Shown piece after piece: positions 1 to 8,249 of a stretch of DNA of 62,981 nt. The position numbers and the translations under genes were made by a program. The stretch comes from Streptomyces sp. col6. Its GTDB lineage: Bacteria; Actinomycetota; Actinomycetes; Streptomycetales; Streptomycetaceae. The stretch covers positions 674,238-737,218 of the forward strand of contig NZ_RDBL01000006.1 in the NCBI RefSeq assembly GCF_008042035.1, given 5' to 3'. Below the pieces are notes generated by a model. The model saw only the letters and a program-made list of their open reading frames with translations. It was not told the origin of the DNA and made no database searches. Numbering within the stretch: position 1 is the first letter of the stretch; each line of letters opens with the position of its first letter.

Positions 1-756
1 CCCCAGCGACTCCCCGAACCCCACCGCCAGCGGCATCCGCAAGCCCAGCGGCGGCGGGGCCGCCAGGGCGTCCGTGACCGGGCGGGCGTACGCGTGGCCG
101 AACAGGGCGCCCCGGACGAAGTCGGCGGCCAGGGCCGTGACTTCCGCGCGGTGCTGCCGAAACCCGTGCCCGTCCGAGTGGACCTCGAAGCGGCAGGTGT
201 CGCGGTTGGCCTTCTTGGCGCGTTCGGCCAGGCGGAAGGACAACTCCGGGTCGCAGCGTGTGTCGTTGGTGCCGTGGGCCAGCAGGACCGGGCGGCCGAC
301 CAGGTGTTTGACCGGTTCGGGGTCCGCCGACGGGTCGGCCGGGAGCCAGGGTGCCAGGGCCAGGACCGCGCCGACCGACGGGTGGCCGCCGGCGCGCAGG
401 GCCGCGCGGGCGCCCATGCCGTGGCCGGCCAGGCAGACGGGGACGTCGCCGTAGCGGCGTACCGCCTCGTCCACCGCCCACTCCGCGTCCGCCGCGAGGT
501 GGGCGTCGTCCTCGTTCCAGCCGCGGCAGCGGTAGCGCACGACGTGGGCGGCCAGGCCGTCGGTGCGGGCCGCGTGCGTCAGGGCGCGGGCCAGCGGGAG
601 CAGGCGGGCGTGGGAGAGGGAGGAGGGGCGGCGCTGGGAATGGGGTTCGCCGTCCGGGAGCAGCAGGACCACGCCGCCGACCGTTGTTGTTCCGGCCGCC
701 GCTCCGACGGTCCGTCCCAGCCGTGCCGCCGGCTGGGGGAGTGCGCGCTGTGCCAT
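1..756 (-). CDS. alpha/beta-hydrolase family protein (partial, C-terminus beyond the left edge)
   Basis: The gene reads leftward from ATG at 756 (protein starts MAQRALPQPA) and is open to base 1, so at least 252 residues are present and the C-terminus is missing. It has the alpha/beta-hydrolase layout: an early hydrophobic strand, a nucleophile-elbow position, an Asp in a GTNDTRCD segment and a His in SDGHGF, as in dienelactone-hydrolase-like proteins. The elbow reads G-H-G-M-G, so the expected catalytic Ser is Gly; the GGC codon is clear in the DNA. The protein may therefore be inactive or use another residue. Its promoter faces add across a 150-bp gap. The family is clear, the substrate unknown. 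Confidence 0.75.
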   Translation of the reverse strand, partial: MAQRALPQPAARLGRTVGAAAGTTTVGGVVLLLPDGEPHSQRRPSSLSHARLLPLARALTHAARTDGLAAHVVRYRCRGWNEDDAHLAADAEWAVDEAVRRYGDVPVCLAGHGMGARAALRAGGHPSVGAVLALAPWLPADPSADPEPVKHLVGRPVLLAHGTNDTRCDPELSFRLAERAKKANRDTCRFEVHSDGHGFRQHRAEVTALAADFVRGALFGHAYARPVTDALAAPPPLGLRMPLAVGFGESLG

Positions 757-878
757 GACGTAACAGTGTCAGACGTGTGCGTGTACGCCACCCCTGTTCG
801 CGGTGTCTGTTACGTGCTGCCGCCGAGCGCGGTACGGGAGAAGAATGGGCCGTTCCGTTATGTAACGACAAGCGCGCT

Positions 879-890
879 CTACGCGCGTAG
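879..890. promoter_or_regulatory. CTACGCGCGTAG operator in the add promoter
   Basis: A perfect 12-bp palindrome with a central CG. It lies just upstream of a -10-like TAGAGT at 895-900, so a bound repressor would sit on the core promoter. The identical sequence occurs before deoC and punA. A central-CG palindrome is typical of LacI-family operators; the cognate regulator is not identified in this window. Confidence 0.7.
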
Positions 891-906
891 GCGTTAGAGT
901 GCGTGG

Positions 907-2061
907 ATGATGAGCCCCACCCTCAATGTGCCCGGCCCGGACCAGATCCGGCGTGCTCCCAAGGTCCTTCTGCACGACCACCTCGACGGCGGGCTGCGGC
1001 CCGGCACGATCGTCGAACTCGCCGCCGCGAGCGGTTACGACGCCCTTCCCGAGACCGAGCCGGACAAACTCGGTATCTGGTTCCGGGAGGCCGCCGACTC
1101 CGGTTCGCTGGAGCGGTATCTGGAGACGTTCGCCCACACGTGTGCGGTCATGCAGACCCGTGACGCGCTCGTCCGGGTCGCGGCCGAGTGCGCGGAGGAC
1201 CTGGCCGCCGACGGTGTCGTGTACGCCGAGGTGCGGTACGCCCCCGAGCAGCACCTGGAGGCCGGGCTGACCCTCGAAGAGGTCGTCGAGGCCGTCAACG
1301 AGGGGTTCCGGGAGGGCGAGCGGCGGGCCCGGCGGGACGGGAACCGTATCCGGGTCGGCGCCCTGCTCACCGCGATGCGGCACGCCGCGCGGTCGCTGGA
1401 GATCGCGGAGCTGGCCAACCGCTACCGCGACCAGGGCGTCGCCGGCTTCGACATCGCGGGCGCCGAGGCCGGGTTCCCTCCCACCCGGCACCTGGACGCC
1501 TTCGAGTACCTCAAGCGCGAGAACAACCACTTCACGATCCACGCGGGCGAGGCGTTCGGCCTGCCGTCGATCTGGCAGGCGATCCAGTGGTGCGGCGCCG
1601 ACCGGCTCGGCCACGGGGTCCGCATCATCGACGACATCGAGGTCGCCGAGGACGGCTCCGTGCAGCTGGGGCGGCTCGCCTCCTACGTACGGGACAAGCG
1701 CATCCCGCTGGAGATGTGCCCGACGTCCAACCTGCAGACGGGTGCCGCGTCCTCGTACGCCGAGCACCCCATCGGGCTGCTGCGCAAGCTCCACTTCCGG
1801 GCGACCGTGAACACGGACAACCGGCTGATGAGCGGTACGAGCATGAGCCAGGAATTCGAGAAGCTGACCGAGACCTTCGGATACACGCTCGACGACATGC
1901 AGTGGTTCACCGTCAATGCGATGAAATCAGCATTCATTCCTTTCGATGAACGTCTGGCGATGATCAATGACGTCATCAAGCCCGGATATGCCGAGCTGAA
2001 GTCCGAATGGCTTTTCGAACAGACCGCTGCGACCAGCGTGTCTTCCTCGGTGGCCGGCTGA
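907..2061 (+). CDS. add: adenosine deaminase
   Basis: Hydrolytically deaminates adenosine and deoxyadenosine to inosine and deoxyinosine in the cytoplasm, at the entry of purine nucleoside catabolism. The 384-aa protein has the metal site HDHLDGG near residue 23, the catalytic TIHAGE, the LGHGVRI zinc-ligand segment, CPTSN, and a late NTDNRL containing the Asp ligand, all in family order and at normal family length. ATG 907 has no obvious Shine-Dalgarno sequence and sits about 7 nt after a -10-like TAGAGT, so translation may be leaderless; a second ATG follows at 910. The 12-bp operator immediately upstream links it to deoC and punA. Confidence 0.95.
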   Translation: MMSPTLNVPGPDQIRRAPKVLLHDHLDGGLRPGTIVELAAASGYDALPETEPDKLGIWFREAADSGSLERYLETFAHTCAVMQTRDALVRVAAECAEDLAADGVVYAEVRYAPEQHLEAGLTLEEVVEAVNEGFREGERRARRDGNRIRVGALLTAMRHAARSLEIAELANRYRDQGVAGFDIAGAEAGFPPTRHLDAFEYLKRENNHFTIHAGEAFGLPSIWQAIQWCGADRLGHGVRIIDDIEVAEDGSVQLGRLASYVRDKRIPLEMCPTSNLQTGAASSYAEHPIGLLRKLHFRATVNTDNRLMSGTSMSQEFEKLTETFGYTLDDMQWFTVNAMKSAFIPFDERLAMINDVIKPGYAELKSEWLFEQTAATSVSSSVAG

Positions 2062-2076
2062 CGGACAGGTGCGGGG

Positions 2077-2109
2077 AACGGCCGGGGAAAGGTTTTCCCG
2101 GCCGTTTTT
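2077..2109 (+). terminator. intrinsic terminator of add
   Basis: A 13-bp stem (one G-T pair) with a 4-nt loop followed by a short T run, 16 bp after the add stop codon. Confidence 0.75.
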
Positions 2110-2195
2110 CGTGGTTGCGGATGTTTGCGGTCGGGGGTGGCAGCTGACTACGTTGCTAAGCCGCTCACATCCCCTTCCCCAAGGATGAATGTCAT

Positions 2196-2510
2196 ATGAA
2201 GCAGTCTGCTGCCAGGACTCTCGGTGTCGCCGCTCTCGGTGCCGCTTTCGCCGCTGCCGCCGCCGGTACGGCCTCGGCCTCCGCGCTGCCGCTGGAGACC
2301 GCGACCAGCGTCCTGCCCGTCGCCGGCGCCCTGGCCGACGCCACCTCGACGCTGCCGGTCCAGGACACCGCCGACCAGCTCCTCGGCACCAGCCAGACGA
2401 AGGTCCTGGGCGACGCCACCACCCCCGTCAAGGGCCTCCTCGGCGGCATGCCGGCCGGCGGCGTGACCGCCAACGGCCTGACCGCCAACGGTCTGCCGCT
2501 CGGCCGCTGA
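2196..2510 (+). CDS. small secreted protein
   Basis: A 104-residue protein with a classical Sec signal peptide: basic MKQSAAR, a hydrophobic Ala-rich core, and likely cleavage after ASASA near residue 29. The mature part is about 75 residues, rich in Ala, Thr, Leu and Gly, without Cys, and ends with a tandem TANGL-TANGL repeat. ATG 2196 is preceded by AAGGA at good spacing. No family recognised. It resembles in style and mature start the secreted protein at 8250-8678 (both begin near A-L-P or A-P-L-P and share V-Q-D/E-T segments), so they may be distant paralogues. A long perfect hairpin follows. Function unknown. Confidence 0.8.
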   Translation: MKQSAARTLGVAALGAAFAAAAAGTASASALPLETATSVLPVAGALADATSTLPVQDTADQLLGTSQTKVLGDATTPVKGLLGGMPAGGVTANGLTANGLPLGR

Positions 2511-2526
2511 GCCGACGCCGGAACGC

Positions 2527-2567
2527 GCCTGTGGGCGGACACCACGACCGGGTGTCCGCCCACAGGC
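2527..2567. terminator. bidirectional terminator hairpin
   Basis: A perfect 17-bp inverted repeat with a 7-nt loop between the convergent ends of the secreted-protein gene and the PspC-domain gene. There is no U tract, as is common in high-GC actinomycetes. Confidence 0.75.
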
Positions 2568-2582
2568 ATGTGTACGGGGTCG

Positions 2583-2789
2583 TCACCAGGCGGCCGCCGA
2601 GGACGACGGCCTCTCCTGGGGCAGCAGCAGCCACAGCGCCAGGTAGAGCAGGAACTGCGGCCCCGGCAGCAGGCACGAGACCAGGAAGATGACACGCATG
2701 GTCGTCGCCGATGTGCCGAAGCGCCGCGCCAGCGCTGCGCACACTCCGCCGATCATGCGTCCGTCACGGGGGCGGGCAAGTGCGGCCAT
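2583..2789 (-). CDS. PspC-domain small membrane protein
   Basis: A 68-residue protein matching the phage-shock-protein-C domain: a basic N-terminus, the RMIGGVCAALARRFG motif at about residues 11-25, then one hydrophobic helix around 33-60 with a P-G break, ending LPQE. Such stand-alone PspC proteins are inner-membrane proteins linked to envelope stress, but no psp partner is seen nearby. ATG 2789 is preceded by an AAGGAG-type ribosome site. Specific role unknown. Confidence 0.82.
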   Translation of the reverse strand: MAALARPRDGRMIGGVCAALARRFGTSATTMRVIFLVSCLLPGPQFLLYLALWLLLPQERPSSSAAAW

Positions 2790-2880
2790 GGTGGGCTCCT
2801 TCGCGAACCGGTCCGGGAAGCGTTCCGTTGTGCTCCCGATACCTCCATGGTCGCGCGACGAACAGGGGCAAAGCGTCGCT

Positions 2881-3429
2881 CTACGGGGCCATCCCGACCC
2901 TGGAAATCGTCGGGGTCGAACCCTGAGCCACCTCGTGGCCCCTGCGCGACACCACCCGGGCCCCGGATCCGCCGCGCCGCCGCAGCCGCGCCCGGCAGGC
3001 CGGCACGATCAGGACGTGGGCCAGCGCGACGCCCGCCGTGTTCAGGAACAGCGAGTCGACATCGACGACCTGGCCCGGCACCCCGGTCTGCCCCAGCTCG
3101 ATGGCCAGCGAGATCAGCGAACCGGCCGCGACCGTCCGGGCCAGCGACAGCCACGGGGACACGTACAGCCGTCCGCCGGCCATCGGGAGCAGCACGCCCA
3201 GCGGCGCGAGCAGCAGCAGCCCGCCGCCGATCCGGCGCAGCGCGGCGGCCGGACCCAGGGACAGGTCGGCCTTGATACCGGCGAACGGTGAGAGGTTGGC
3301 GGCGTTCATCCACGGCACGTCCAGCGGGCGCAGAGTGAGCCACCCGACGAGCAGCAGATGCGCGAGGAGCAGCGACACCCCGACCGCGCGGAAGCGGATG
3401 ACGGCCTGGCCGTCCGTACCTTGACGCAC
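2881..3429 (-). CDS. VanZ-like family membrane protein
   Basis: A 182-residue integral membrane protein with about four hydrophobic segments and the VanZ hallmark ELGQ followed by VDVDSLFLNTAGVALAH. The C-terminal 40 residues are basic and Gly/Arg-rich. VanZ proteins confer low-level teicoplanin resistance in enterococci, but most actinobacterial homologues have no proven role. The start is GTG 3429 behind a weak AGGG site. It is followed by a 90-bp gap to the divergent PspC gene and is transcribed in the same direction as the afsQ operon upstream, 120 bp away. Confidence 0.78.
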   Translation of the reverse strand: MRQGTDGQAVIRFRAVGVSLLLAHLLLVGWLTLRPLDVPWMNAANLSPFAGIKADLSLGPAAALRRIGGGLLLLAPLGVLLPMAGGRLYVSPWLSLARTVAAGSLISLAIELGQTGVPGQVVDVDSLFLNTAGVALAHVLIVPACRARLRRRGGSGARVVSRRGHEVAQGSTPTISRVGMAP

Positions 3430-3549
3430 GATGCCCTAGACGCGGGCAGCGGCAGGATCGGTTCCGCAAGGAACGGGGAGACCTGGCTCACGGCGGCGGG
3501 GGACGCGCTCCGTTCCCGCCCGCGCGGGCCCGTACGCCTCGGCGATCCC

Positions 3550-4161
3550 CTACGGAACCCCGATCGAACTCGGTACCGCCTTCGGGCTGGCCTTCGTCTC
3601 CGTCGTGCAGAGGTAACCGCGTGCCGGGTAGTTCCCCGGGCCGCCCAGCGTCACCGTGTCGCCGGTGGTCAGCGACTCGCTCTCGGTGAGGGTGCAGACG
3701 ATCTGGGCCAGGGCCTCGGCCGGCAGGTCCTCCGGCTGTTCGCTGAGGCGCAGCGCGTCCTTCGTGTCGCCCGCGCGGGGGCCGGAGACCCGGAGTTTCT
3801 TCGGGACGTCGGTGGAGAAGCCCGCCTCCCGCTCGCCGGCCGTGGGCTGCTTGCGCAACTCGTCCAGGAGCGCGGTGGCGATCCGCAGCCGGTCGGACTT
3901 GGCCTCCTGGACCTGCACCGCCCGGTCCACGGTCACCAGCTGCGAGGCGCAGACCAGATAGACCTGTACGGGGATGCCCTGCTCGGCCTGGGACGCGACG
4001 TCCTCGGCCGGCATCGCGCACGGCACCCGGGACGGTGCGGCACCGGCGTCCACCGGCACCGACGTCGTACGGATGCCGCAGCCCGTCGCCAGCACGGCAC
4101 AGAGTGCGGCACCTGCCAGGGCGGCGGCGGTTCGGTGTCCCCGGCGTTCGCTGCGCCTCAC
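3550..4161 (-). CDS. afsQ3: AfsQ-associated lipoprotein
   Basis: A 203-aa exported lipoprotein. Basic VRRSERRGHR is followed by a hydrophobic stretch and the lipobox L-A-T-G-C with Cys28 as the lipidation site. The mature part carries a GerMN-like segment (IPVQVYLV near residue 63, several conserved Cys). It is the last gene of an afsQ1-afsQ2-lipoprotein operon: GTG 4161 overlaps the afsQ2 stop by 4 bp (GTGA), which implies translational coupling. Comparable lipoproteins beside sensor kinases modulate the sensor's extracellular domain, so a role in AfsQ2 signal perception is inferred. Confidence 0.85.
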   Translation of the reverse strand: MRRSERRGHRTAAALAGAALCAVLATGCGIRTTSVPVDAGAAPSRVPCAMPAEDVASQAEQGIPVQVYLVCASQLVTVDRAVQVQEAKSDRLRIATALLDELRKQPTAGEREAGFSTDVPKKLRVSGPRAGDTKDALRLSEQPEDLPAEALAQIVCTLTESESLTTGDTVTLGGPGNYPARGYLCTTETKASPKAVPSSIGVP

Positions 4162-5699
4162 GTCGGGTCGTCCTCCTGGTGGTCCGGTATCGATGCGTCG
4201 GGATCGTCGGCCGTGCGGCTCAGCGCCTCGGCGTCGCGCGGCAGGCGCAGGACGAAGATCGCGCCGTCGCCGTCGGGCGAGTTCCGGGCGGTGATGTCGC
4301 CGTTGTGGATGTGGGCGTTCTCCATGGCGATGGAGAGCCCGAGCCCGCTGCCGTCCGAACGCGGCCGGGAGGCGCTGGCCTTGTAGAACCGGTCGAAGAC
4401 ATGCGGCAGCACGTCCTCCGGGATGCCGGGCCCGTGGTCGCGGACCTCGATGACCAGCTCCTCGCCCTCGATGCGCACCGCGACCCGGACCGGCGAACCG
4501 CCGTGCTTGAGCGCGTTGCCGATCAGGTTCGCGAGGATCACGTCGAGCCGGCGCGGATCGAGGCGGACCATCATGCCGCGCTCGGCGTCCAGTTCGACCG
4601 CGTCCAGCCACGCGCGGGCGTCGATGCAGGCGGTGACCTGGTCGGCGACGTCCACGTCGTCGAGCACCAGACGGGCGGTGCCCGCGTCGAAGCGGGTCAC
4701 CTCCATCAGGTTCTCCACCAGGTCGTTGAGGCGCCGGGTCTCGCTGACCACCAGGTGCACGGCGGGCGCGATCATCGGGTCGAGGCTGTCCGCCTCCTCC
4801 TCCAGGACCTCCGCGACGGCCGTGATCGCTGTGAGGGGCGTACGCAGCTCGTGCGACATGTCGGCGACGAACCGGCGGCTGGCCTCCTCGCGGGCGCTCA
4901 TGTCCGCGACCTTCTTCTCCAGCGAGCTGGCCGTCCGGTTGAACGTCCGGGAGAGATCGGCCAGTTCGTCGGTGCCGGACACCACGAGCCGGGTGTCGAG
5001 CTTGCCCTCGCCGAGCTTGCGGGCCGCGTCCCCGAGCCGCTGCACCGGCCGCAGCACGGTGGTGGCCGCCGCCTGCGCGAGCAGCGCGGAGCCGACCAGG
5101 GCGAGCGCCGTGGCGATCCCCAGCGACCAGGCGAGGGAGCTGAGGTCCTGGCGTTCCTGGTCGAGCGACTTCAGCATGTAGCCGGTCGGCCCGCCGCCGA
5201 TGATCTTCGTACCAGCGACGAGGTACGGCGTACCGCGGATCGACGTGCGCTGCCAGAACAGGTGGTACTCGTACTTGTTGCCCGCCTTGACCGGCTGCTT
5301 GCGGTCGACCTGTTCCTGGAGCGACAGGGGGACGTTGCTGCGCGTGAAGGTGTCCAGGTCGGAGTTGCCGACGATGGGCTTGCCCGGGTCGCGCTCGTCG
5401 ATCAGGAGCACGCTGTAGCCGGGGCTGCTGCTCGCCATCTGCACGGCGGCCGTCTGCAGGTCCTCCTTGGTGGGGCGCAGCGGCAGCGAGGCCGCCCGGG
5501 TCTGCATCTCCTGGCGGAAGTCCCCGAGCGCCGCGTCCTGCGTACGCGTCAGCACGGCCTCGCGGTTGAGCCAGTACGCGATGCCGGAGGCCGAGACCGC
5601 CGCGGTCAGCGCGACCAGGGCGAACACGATGACGAGCCGCAGCCGCAGGCTGGTCCAGCGGAGCCCGGCGAGCAGGCCCCGCCGTACAGCCGTGCTCAC
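4158..5699 (-). CDS. afsQ2: sensor histidine kinase AfsQ2
   Basis: A 513-aa membrane kinase of the AfsQ1/AfsQ2 system, which in Streptomyces responds to nitrogen status (glutamate) and influences antibiotic production and development. Seen here: TM1 at about 20-43, an extracytoplasmic sensor of about 145 residues, TM2 at about 190-213, HAMP, an H-box with His283 in ADMSHELRTP, an N-box NLIGNALKHG, then G boxes (DHGPGIP, GSGLGLS). The start overlaps the afsQ1 stop by 4 bp and the stop overlaps the lipoprotein start by 4 bp, so the three genes form one tightly coupled operon. Confidence 0.93.
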   Translation of the reverse strand: MSTAVRRGLLAGLRWTSLRLRLVIVFALVALTAAVSASGIAYWLNREAVLTRTQDAALGDFRQEMQTRAASLPLRPTKEDLQTAAVQMASSSPGYSVLLIDERDPGKPIVGNSDLDTFTRSNVPLSLQEQVDRKQPVKAGNKYEYHLFWQRTSIRGTPYLVAGTKIIGGGPTGYMLKSLDQERQDLSSLAWSLGIATALALVGSALLAQAAATTVLRPVQRLGDAARKLGEGKLDTRLVVSGTDELADLSRTFNRTASSLEKKVADMSAREEASRRFVADMSHELRTPLTAITAVAEVLEEEADSLDPMIAPAVHLVVSETRRLNDLVENLMEVTRFDAGTARLVLDDVDVADQVTACIDARAWLDAVELDAERGMMVRLDPRRLDVILANLIGNALKHGGSPVRVAVRIEGEELVIEVRDHGPGIPEDVLPHVFDRFYKASASRPRSDGSGLGLSIAMENAHIHNGDITARNSPDGDGAIFVLRLPRDAEALSRTADDPDASIPDHQEDDPT

Positions 5700-6373
5700 T
5701 GCGGCGAGTCCAGCCGGTAACCCACGCCCCGCACGGTACGGATCAGGGTCGGCGACGACGGTACGTCCTCGACCTTGGCGCGCAGGCGCTGGACACAGGC
5801 GTCCACCAGCCGGGAGTCACCGAGGTAGTCGTGTTCCCAGACCAGGCGCAGCAGTTGCTGCCGCGACAGGGCCTGGCCGGGCCGGCGGCTCAGTTCGAGC
5901 AGGAGTCGCAGCTCGGTCGGCGTGAGCTGCAGATCCTCGCCGTTCTTCGTGACGGTCATGGCGGAGCGGTCGATGACCACGTTCCCGAACGTCGCGGAGT
6001 CGGTCGACTCCCGTTCGCCGCGGCGCAGCACCGCGCGGATACGGGCGTCGAGCACCCGCCCCTGCACGGGCTTGACCACGTAGTCGTCGGCACCGGACTC
6101 CAGGCCCACCACGACGTCGATGTCGTCGCTGCGGGCGGTCAGCAGGATGATCGGCAGCTGGTCGGTGCGACGGATGCGCCGGCACACCTCGAATCCGTCG
6201 ATCCCGGGCAGCATCACATCCAGCACGACCAGGTCCGGGCGCTGCTCGCGCAGCAGGTTGAGGCCGTCCTCTCCCGTCGCCGCGGTGGCCACACGGTGGC
6301 CCTGGCGTGACAGCGAGAGTTCGAGGGCCGTGCGGATGGCGTCGTCGTCCTCGATCAGCAACAGGAAAGGCAC
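5696..6373 (-). CDS. afsQ1: response regulator AfsQ1 (OmpR/PhoB family)
   Basis: A 225-aa transcription factor: receiver domain with the acidic pair LIEDDD at 7-11, phosphoacceptor Asp52 in VLDVMLPG, and Lys in DDYVVKPV; then a C-terminal winged helix (LTPTELRLLLEL ... VRGVGYRL). The GTG start at 6373 (protein VPFLLLIEDD) gives the normal family length; an in-frame ATG at 6448 would add 25 unrelated residues. In Streptomyces AfsQ1 binds GTnAC-N6-GTnAC sites, and one lies in the shared promoter region with sigQ. Confidence 0.94.
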   Translation of the reverse strand: MPFLLLIEDDDAIRTALELSLSRQGHRVATAATGEDGLNLLREQRPDLVVLDVMLPGIDGFEVCRRIRRTDQLPIILLTARSDDIDVVVGLESGADDYVVKPVQGRVLDARIRAVLRRGERESTDSATFGNVVIDRSAMTVTKNGEDLQLTPTELRLLLELSRRPGQALSRQQLLRLVWEHDYLGDSRLVDACVQRLRAKVEDVPSSPTLIRTVRGVGYRLDSPQ

Positions 6374-6486
6374 TTGGTCATTCTGACCCATGGGGCGCCC
6401 CAGTTCGACAGTTGGTCCCCCCTGATGCGTGCCCCATACGTCCCTCATGCATCAGGAAGCACGGGTTCGTGCCACCGCCAGGCCCT

Positions 6487-6502
6487 GTGACAGGCCTGTG
6501 AC
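6487..6502. promoter_or_regulatory. AfsQ1 binding box GTGAC-N6-GTGAC
   Basis: Two direct GTGAC repeats separated by exactly 6 nt, a perfect match to the published AfsQ1 consensus GTnAC-N6-GTnAC. The box lies between divergent afsQ1 and sigQ, about 85 bp upstream of the sigQ start, so it probably mediates AfsQ1 control of sigQ. Confidence 0.8.
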
Positions 6503-6587
6503 AGTCGGCGGACAGCGCCATGAAACTGCCCCGGCAAGCTCATTGGCACAAGGAACGGACGGACTTCCACCCGATGGGGGGCGCGAG

Positions 6588-7331
6588 ATGAACGCAACTC
6601 ACAGCATCAACGCAAGCGCAGTTGTCACGCGTCTCCACGATGTCGGGCGGAGCACCGAGAAGTCCGGCGCCGCAGTGAACGGACGGGGGTGCGTTCGAGG
6701 CGCCGGGCGTCAGCACACGTCATTCATGACGGTGGTTGACGCGGGTAGCGGGGGAAGCGCGTACGGGGAGGGCACGGGGGAGCGGAAGGCACCGGAACGG
6801 TCCGAGGACGCCGAAGCGGCGTTCACGGCCTACGTCCGGGAGCGCCGCGCCTCCCTGTACGCCACCGCCTACCACCTGACCGGTGACCGGTTCGAGGCCG
6901 AGGACCTGCTGCAGAGCGCCCTCTTCTCGACGTACCGGGCCTGGGACCGCATCAGCGACAAGGCCGCTGTCGGCGGTTATCTGCGCCGCACGATGACCAA
7001 TCTGCACATCAGCGCGTGGCGCAGGCGCAAGCTGAACGAATACCCGACCGAGGAGCTGCCGGAGACGGCGGGCGACACGGACGCGATGCGCGGTACGGAG
7101 CTGCGCGCCGTGCTCTGGCAGGCGCTGGCGCGCCTGCCGGAACTGCAGCGCACGATGCTCGTCCTGCGGTACTACGAGGGCCGTACGGACCCGGAGATCG
7201 CGTCCATCCTCGACATCAGTGTCGGCACGGTGAAGTCGAGCATCTGGCGGTCGCTCCGCCGGCTGCGCGAGGACGAGGTCCTCAGCTTCGGCCGTGACGA
7301 GGAGGAGTCCTTCGGCGAGCTGGTGGCCTGA
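6588..7331 (+). CDS. sigQ: RNA polymerase sigma factor SigQ (SigE family, ECF)
   Basis: A 247-aa ECF-type sigma factor. Region 2 lies around YATAYHLTGDRFEAEDLLQ and region 4 around LPELQRTMLVLRYYEG followed by SVGTVKSSIWRSLRRL. An N-terminal extension of about 70 residues precedes the conserved core, as in other SigQ proteins. ATG 6588 follows a G-rich ribosome site; the frame is open further upstream to 6429 but that would run into the AfsQ1 box. Divergent from afsQ1. In S. coelicolor sigQ is an AfsQ1 target with effects opposing AfsQ1. An internal start nearer residue 46 cannot be excluded. Confidence 0.92.
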   Translation: MNATHSINASAVVTRLHDVGRSTEKSGAAVNGRGCVRGAGRQHTSFMTVVDAGSGGSAYGEGTGERKAPERSEDAEAAFTAYVRERRASLYATAYHLTGDRFEAEDLLQSALFSTYRAWDRISDKAAVGGYLRRTMTNLHISAWRRRKLNEYPTEELPETAGDTDAMRGTELRAVLWQALARLPELQRTMLVLRYYEGRTDPEIASILDISVGTVKSSIWRSLRRLREDEVLSFGRDEEESFGELVA

Positions 7332-7425
7332 AGGCGGGGGGGGGGGGAACGGGGTATCGGGGGATACGGGGAAGCTGTGGGGTCGGACGGGCCGGGGGGT
7401 CCTGTCCGGCCCTTCGGCGCGTTTC

Positions 7426-7464
7426 GGGGGCTCTGCCGCTCCTCAGTCGCCGGAGGGGCTCGAG
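7426..7464. repeat. dispersed GC-rich repeat, copy 1
   Basis: Partial copy of the family GGGGGCTCTGCC...CTCCTCAaTCGCCGGAGGGGCTtGA. Here the second half (CTCCTCAGTCGCCGGAGGGGCTCGAG) is intact. It overlaps the 3' end of the uridine-kinase-like gene and supplies its stop codon. Confidence 0.7.
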
Positions 7465-8108
7465 TGTGCGCGGGATGGGCTTGAGTGTGCCGGCATCCGG
7501 CACCGCCCCGCCGCGGCCGCGGCCAGGCGGCCCAGGGCCTCCTGTTTGGCGCAGGCGTGCGCGCCCAGTGCCACATGGCGGGCCACGATGCGGCGCTCGG
7601 TGCGCATGAGGCGCCAGCCGCGCCGCAGCAGGAACGGGACCGACTTGCGGCCCTCGCGCAGATCGCGCAGGAGACGGCGGCGGAACGTCGTCGAGGGGCG
7701 GCCGCGCAGGCAGAGCGCGTCGGCGAGCAGGTCCAGCGACCGGCAGCGGTCGATGATGTCCGCCGCGAAGATGCCCTCGGCCACGAAGAGCGGGGTGCGC
7801 CCGATGTGCAGGTCCTCGTGCCCGGTGCGGGAGCTGGTGGAGATGTCGTACACCGGGACGTCGGTGCGGCCGGTGCGGCAGAGTTCCCCGATCGCGGCGA
7901 CCGCGGCCTCGGCGTCCCAGGAGTCCGGGGAGTCCCAGTCGATGTCCGTACTGCCTTCGACGAGCGGCAGGGTGGGGTCGCCGGCCTCCTTGTAGAAGTC
8001 GTCGAGCCGCAGGACCGGGAGGCCGGTGCGGGCGGCGAGGGACGACTTGCCGGAGCCGGAGGGGCCCGTCAACAGGACGACACGGGTCGAAAGCGCTTGG
8101 GAACTCAC
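7443..8108 (-). CDS. uridine kinase-like P-loop NTPase
   Basis: About 221 residues from GTG 8108. Walker A GPSGSGKSS is close to the N-terminus, followed by LRLDDFYKE (the uridine-kinase substrate Asp region), DIDWDSPDSWD, YDISTSSRTG and FVAEGIFAAD, all typical of uridine kinase/phosphoribulokinase folds that phosphorylate uridine or cytidine. An in-frame GTG at 8177 would add 23 residues; the shorter start places the P-loop normally. The last residues (AHSSPSRAHSSPSGD) are encoded by the dispersed repeat, so the C-terminus appears to have been replaced or extended by repeat sequence. Exact substrate not proven. Confidence 0.82.
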   Translation of the reverse strand: MSSQALSTRVVLLTGPSGSGKSSLAARTGLPVLRLDDFYKEAGDPTLPLVEGSTDIDWDSPDSWDAEAAVAAIGELCRTGRTDVPVYDISTSSRTGHEDLHIGRTPLFVAEGIFAADIIDRCRSLDLLADALCLRGRPSTTFRRRLLRDLREGRKSVPFLLRRGWRLMRTERRIVARHVALGAHACAKQEALGRLAAAAAGRCRMPAHSSPSRAHSSPSGD

Positions 8109-8249
8109 GGGACACCAGTGTGAGGCATTGACCCGAACAAGGGACCCCCCGGAGGTCCTGTTGGTATCGCGCATCACACCTCAACTACTCTGTGCATTCG
8201 GTTGATTACGAGACCGATGGTCCGATCGTCCCGATCAGGTGGGAAATCC

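Noticed and set aside
760..812. Inverted GTAACAG ... CTGTTAC pair between the hydrolase and add
   Set aside because: Arms are 39 bp apart and short; may be chance, so not listed as an operator.
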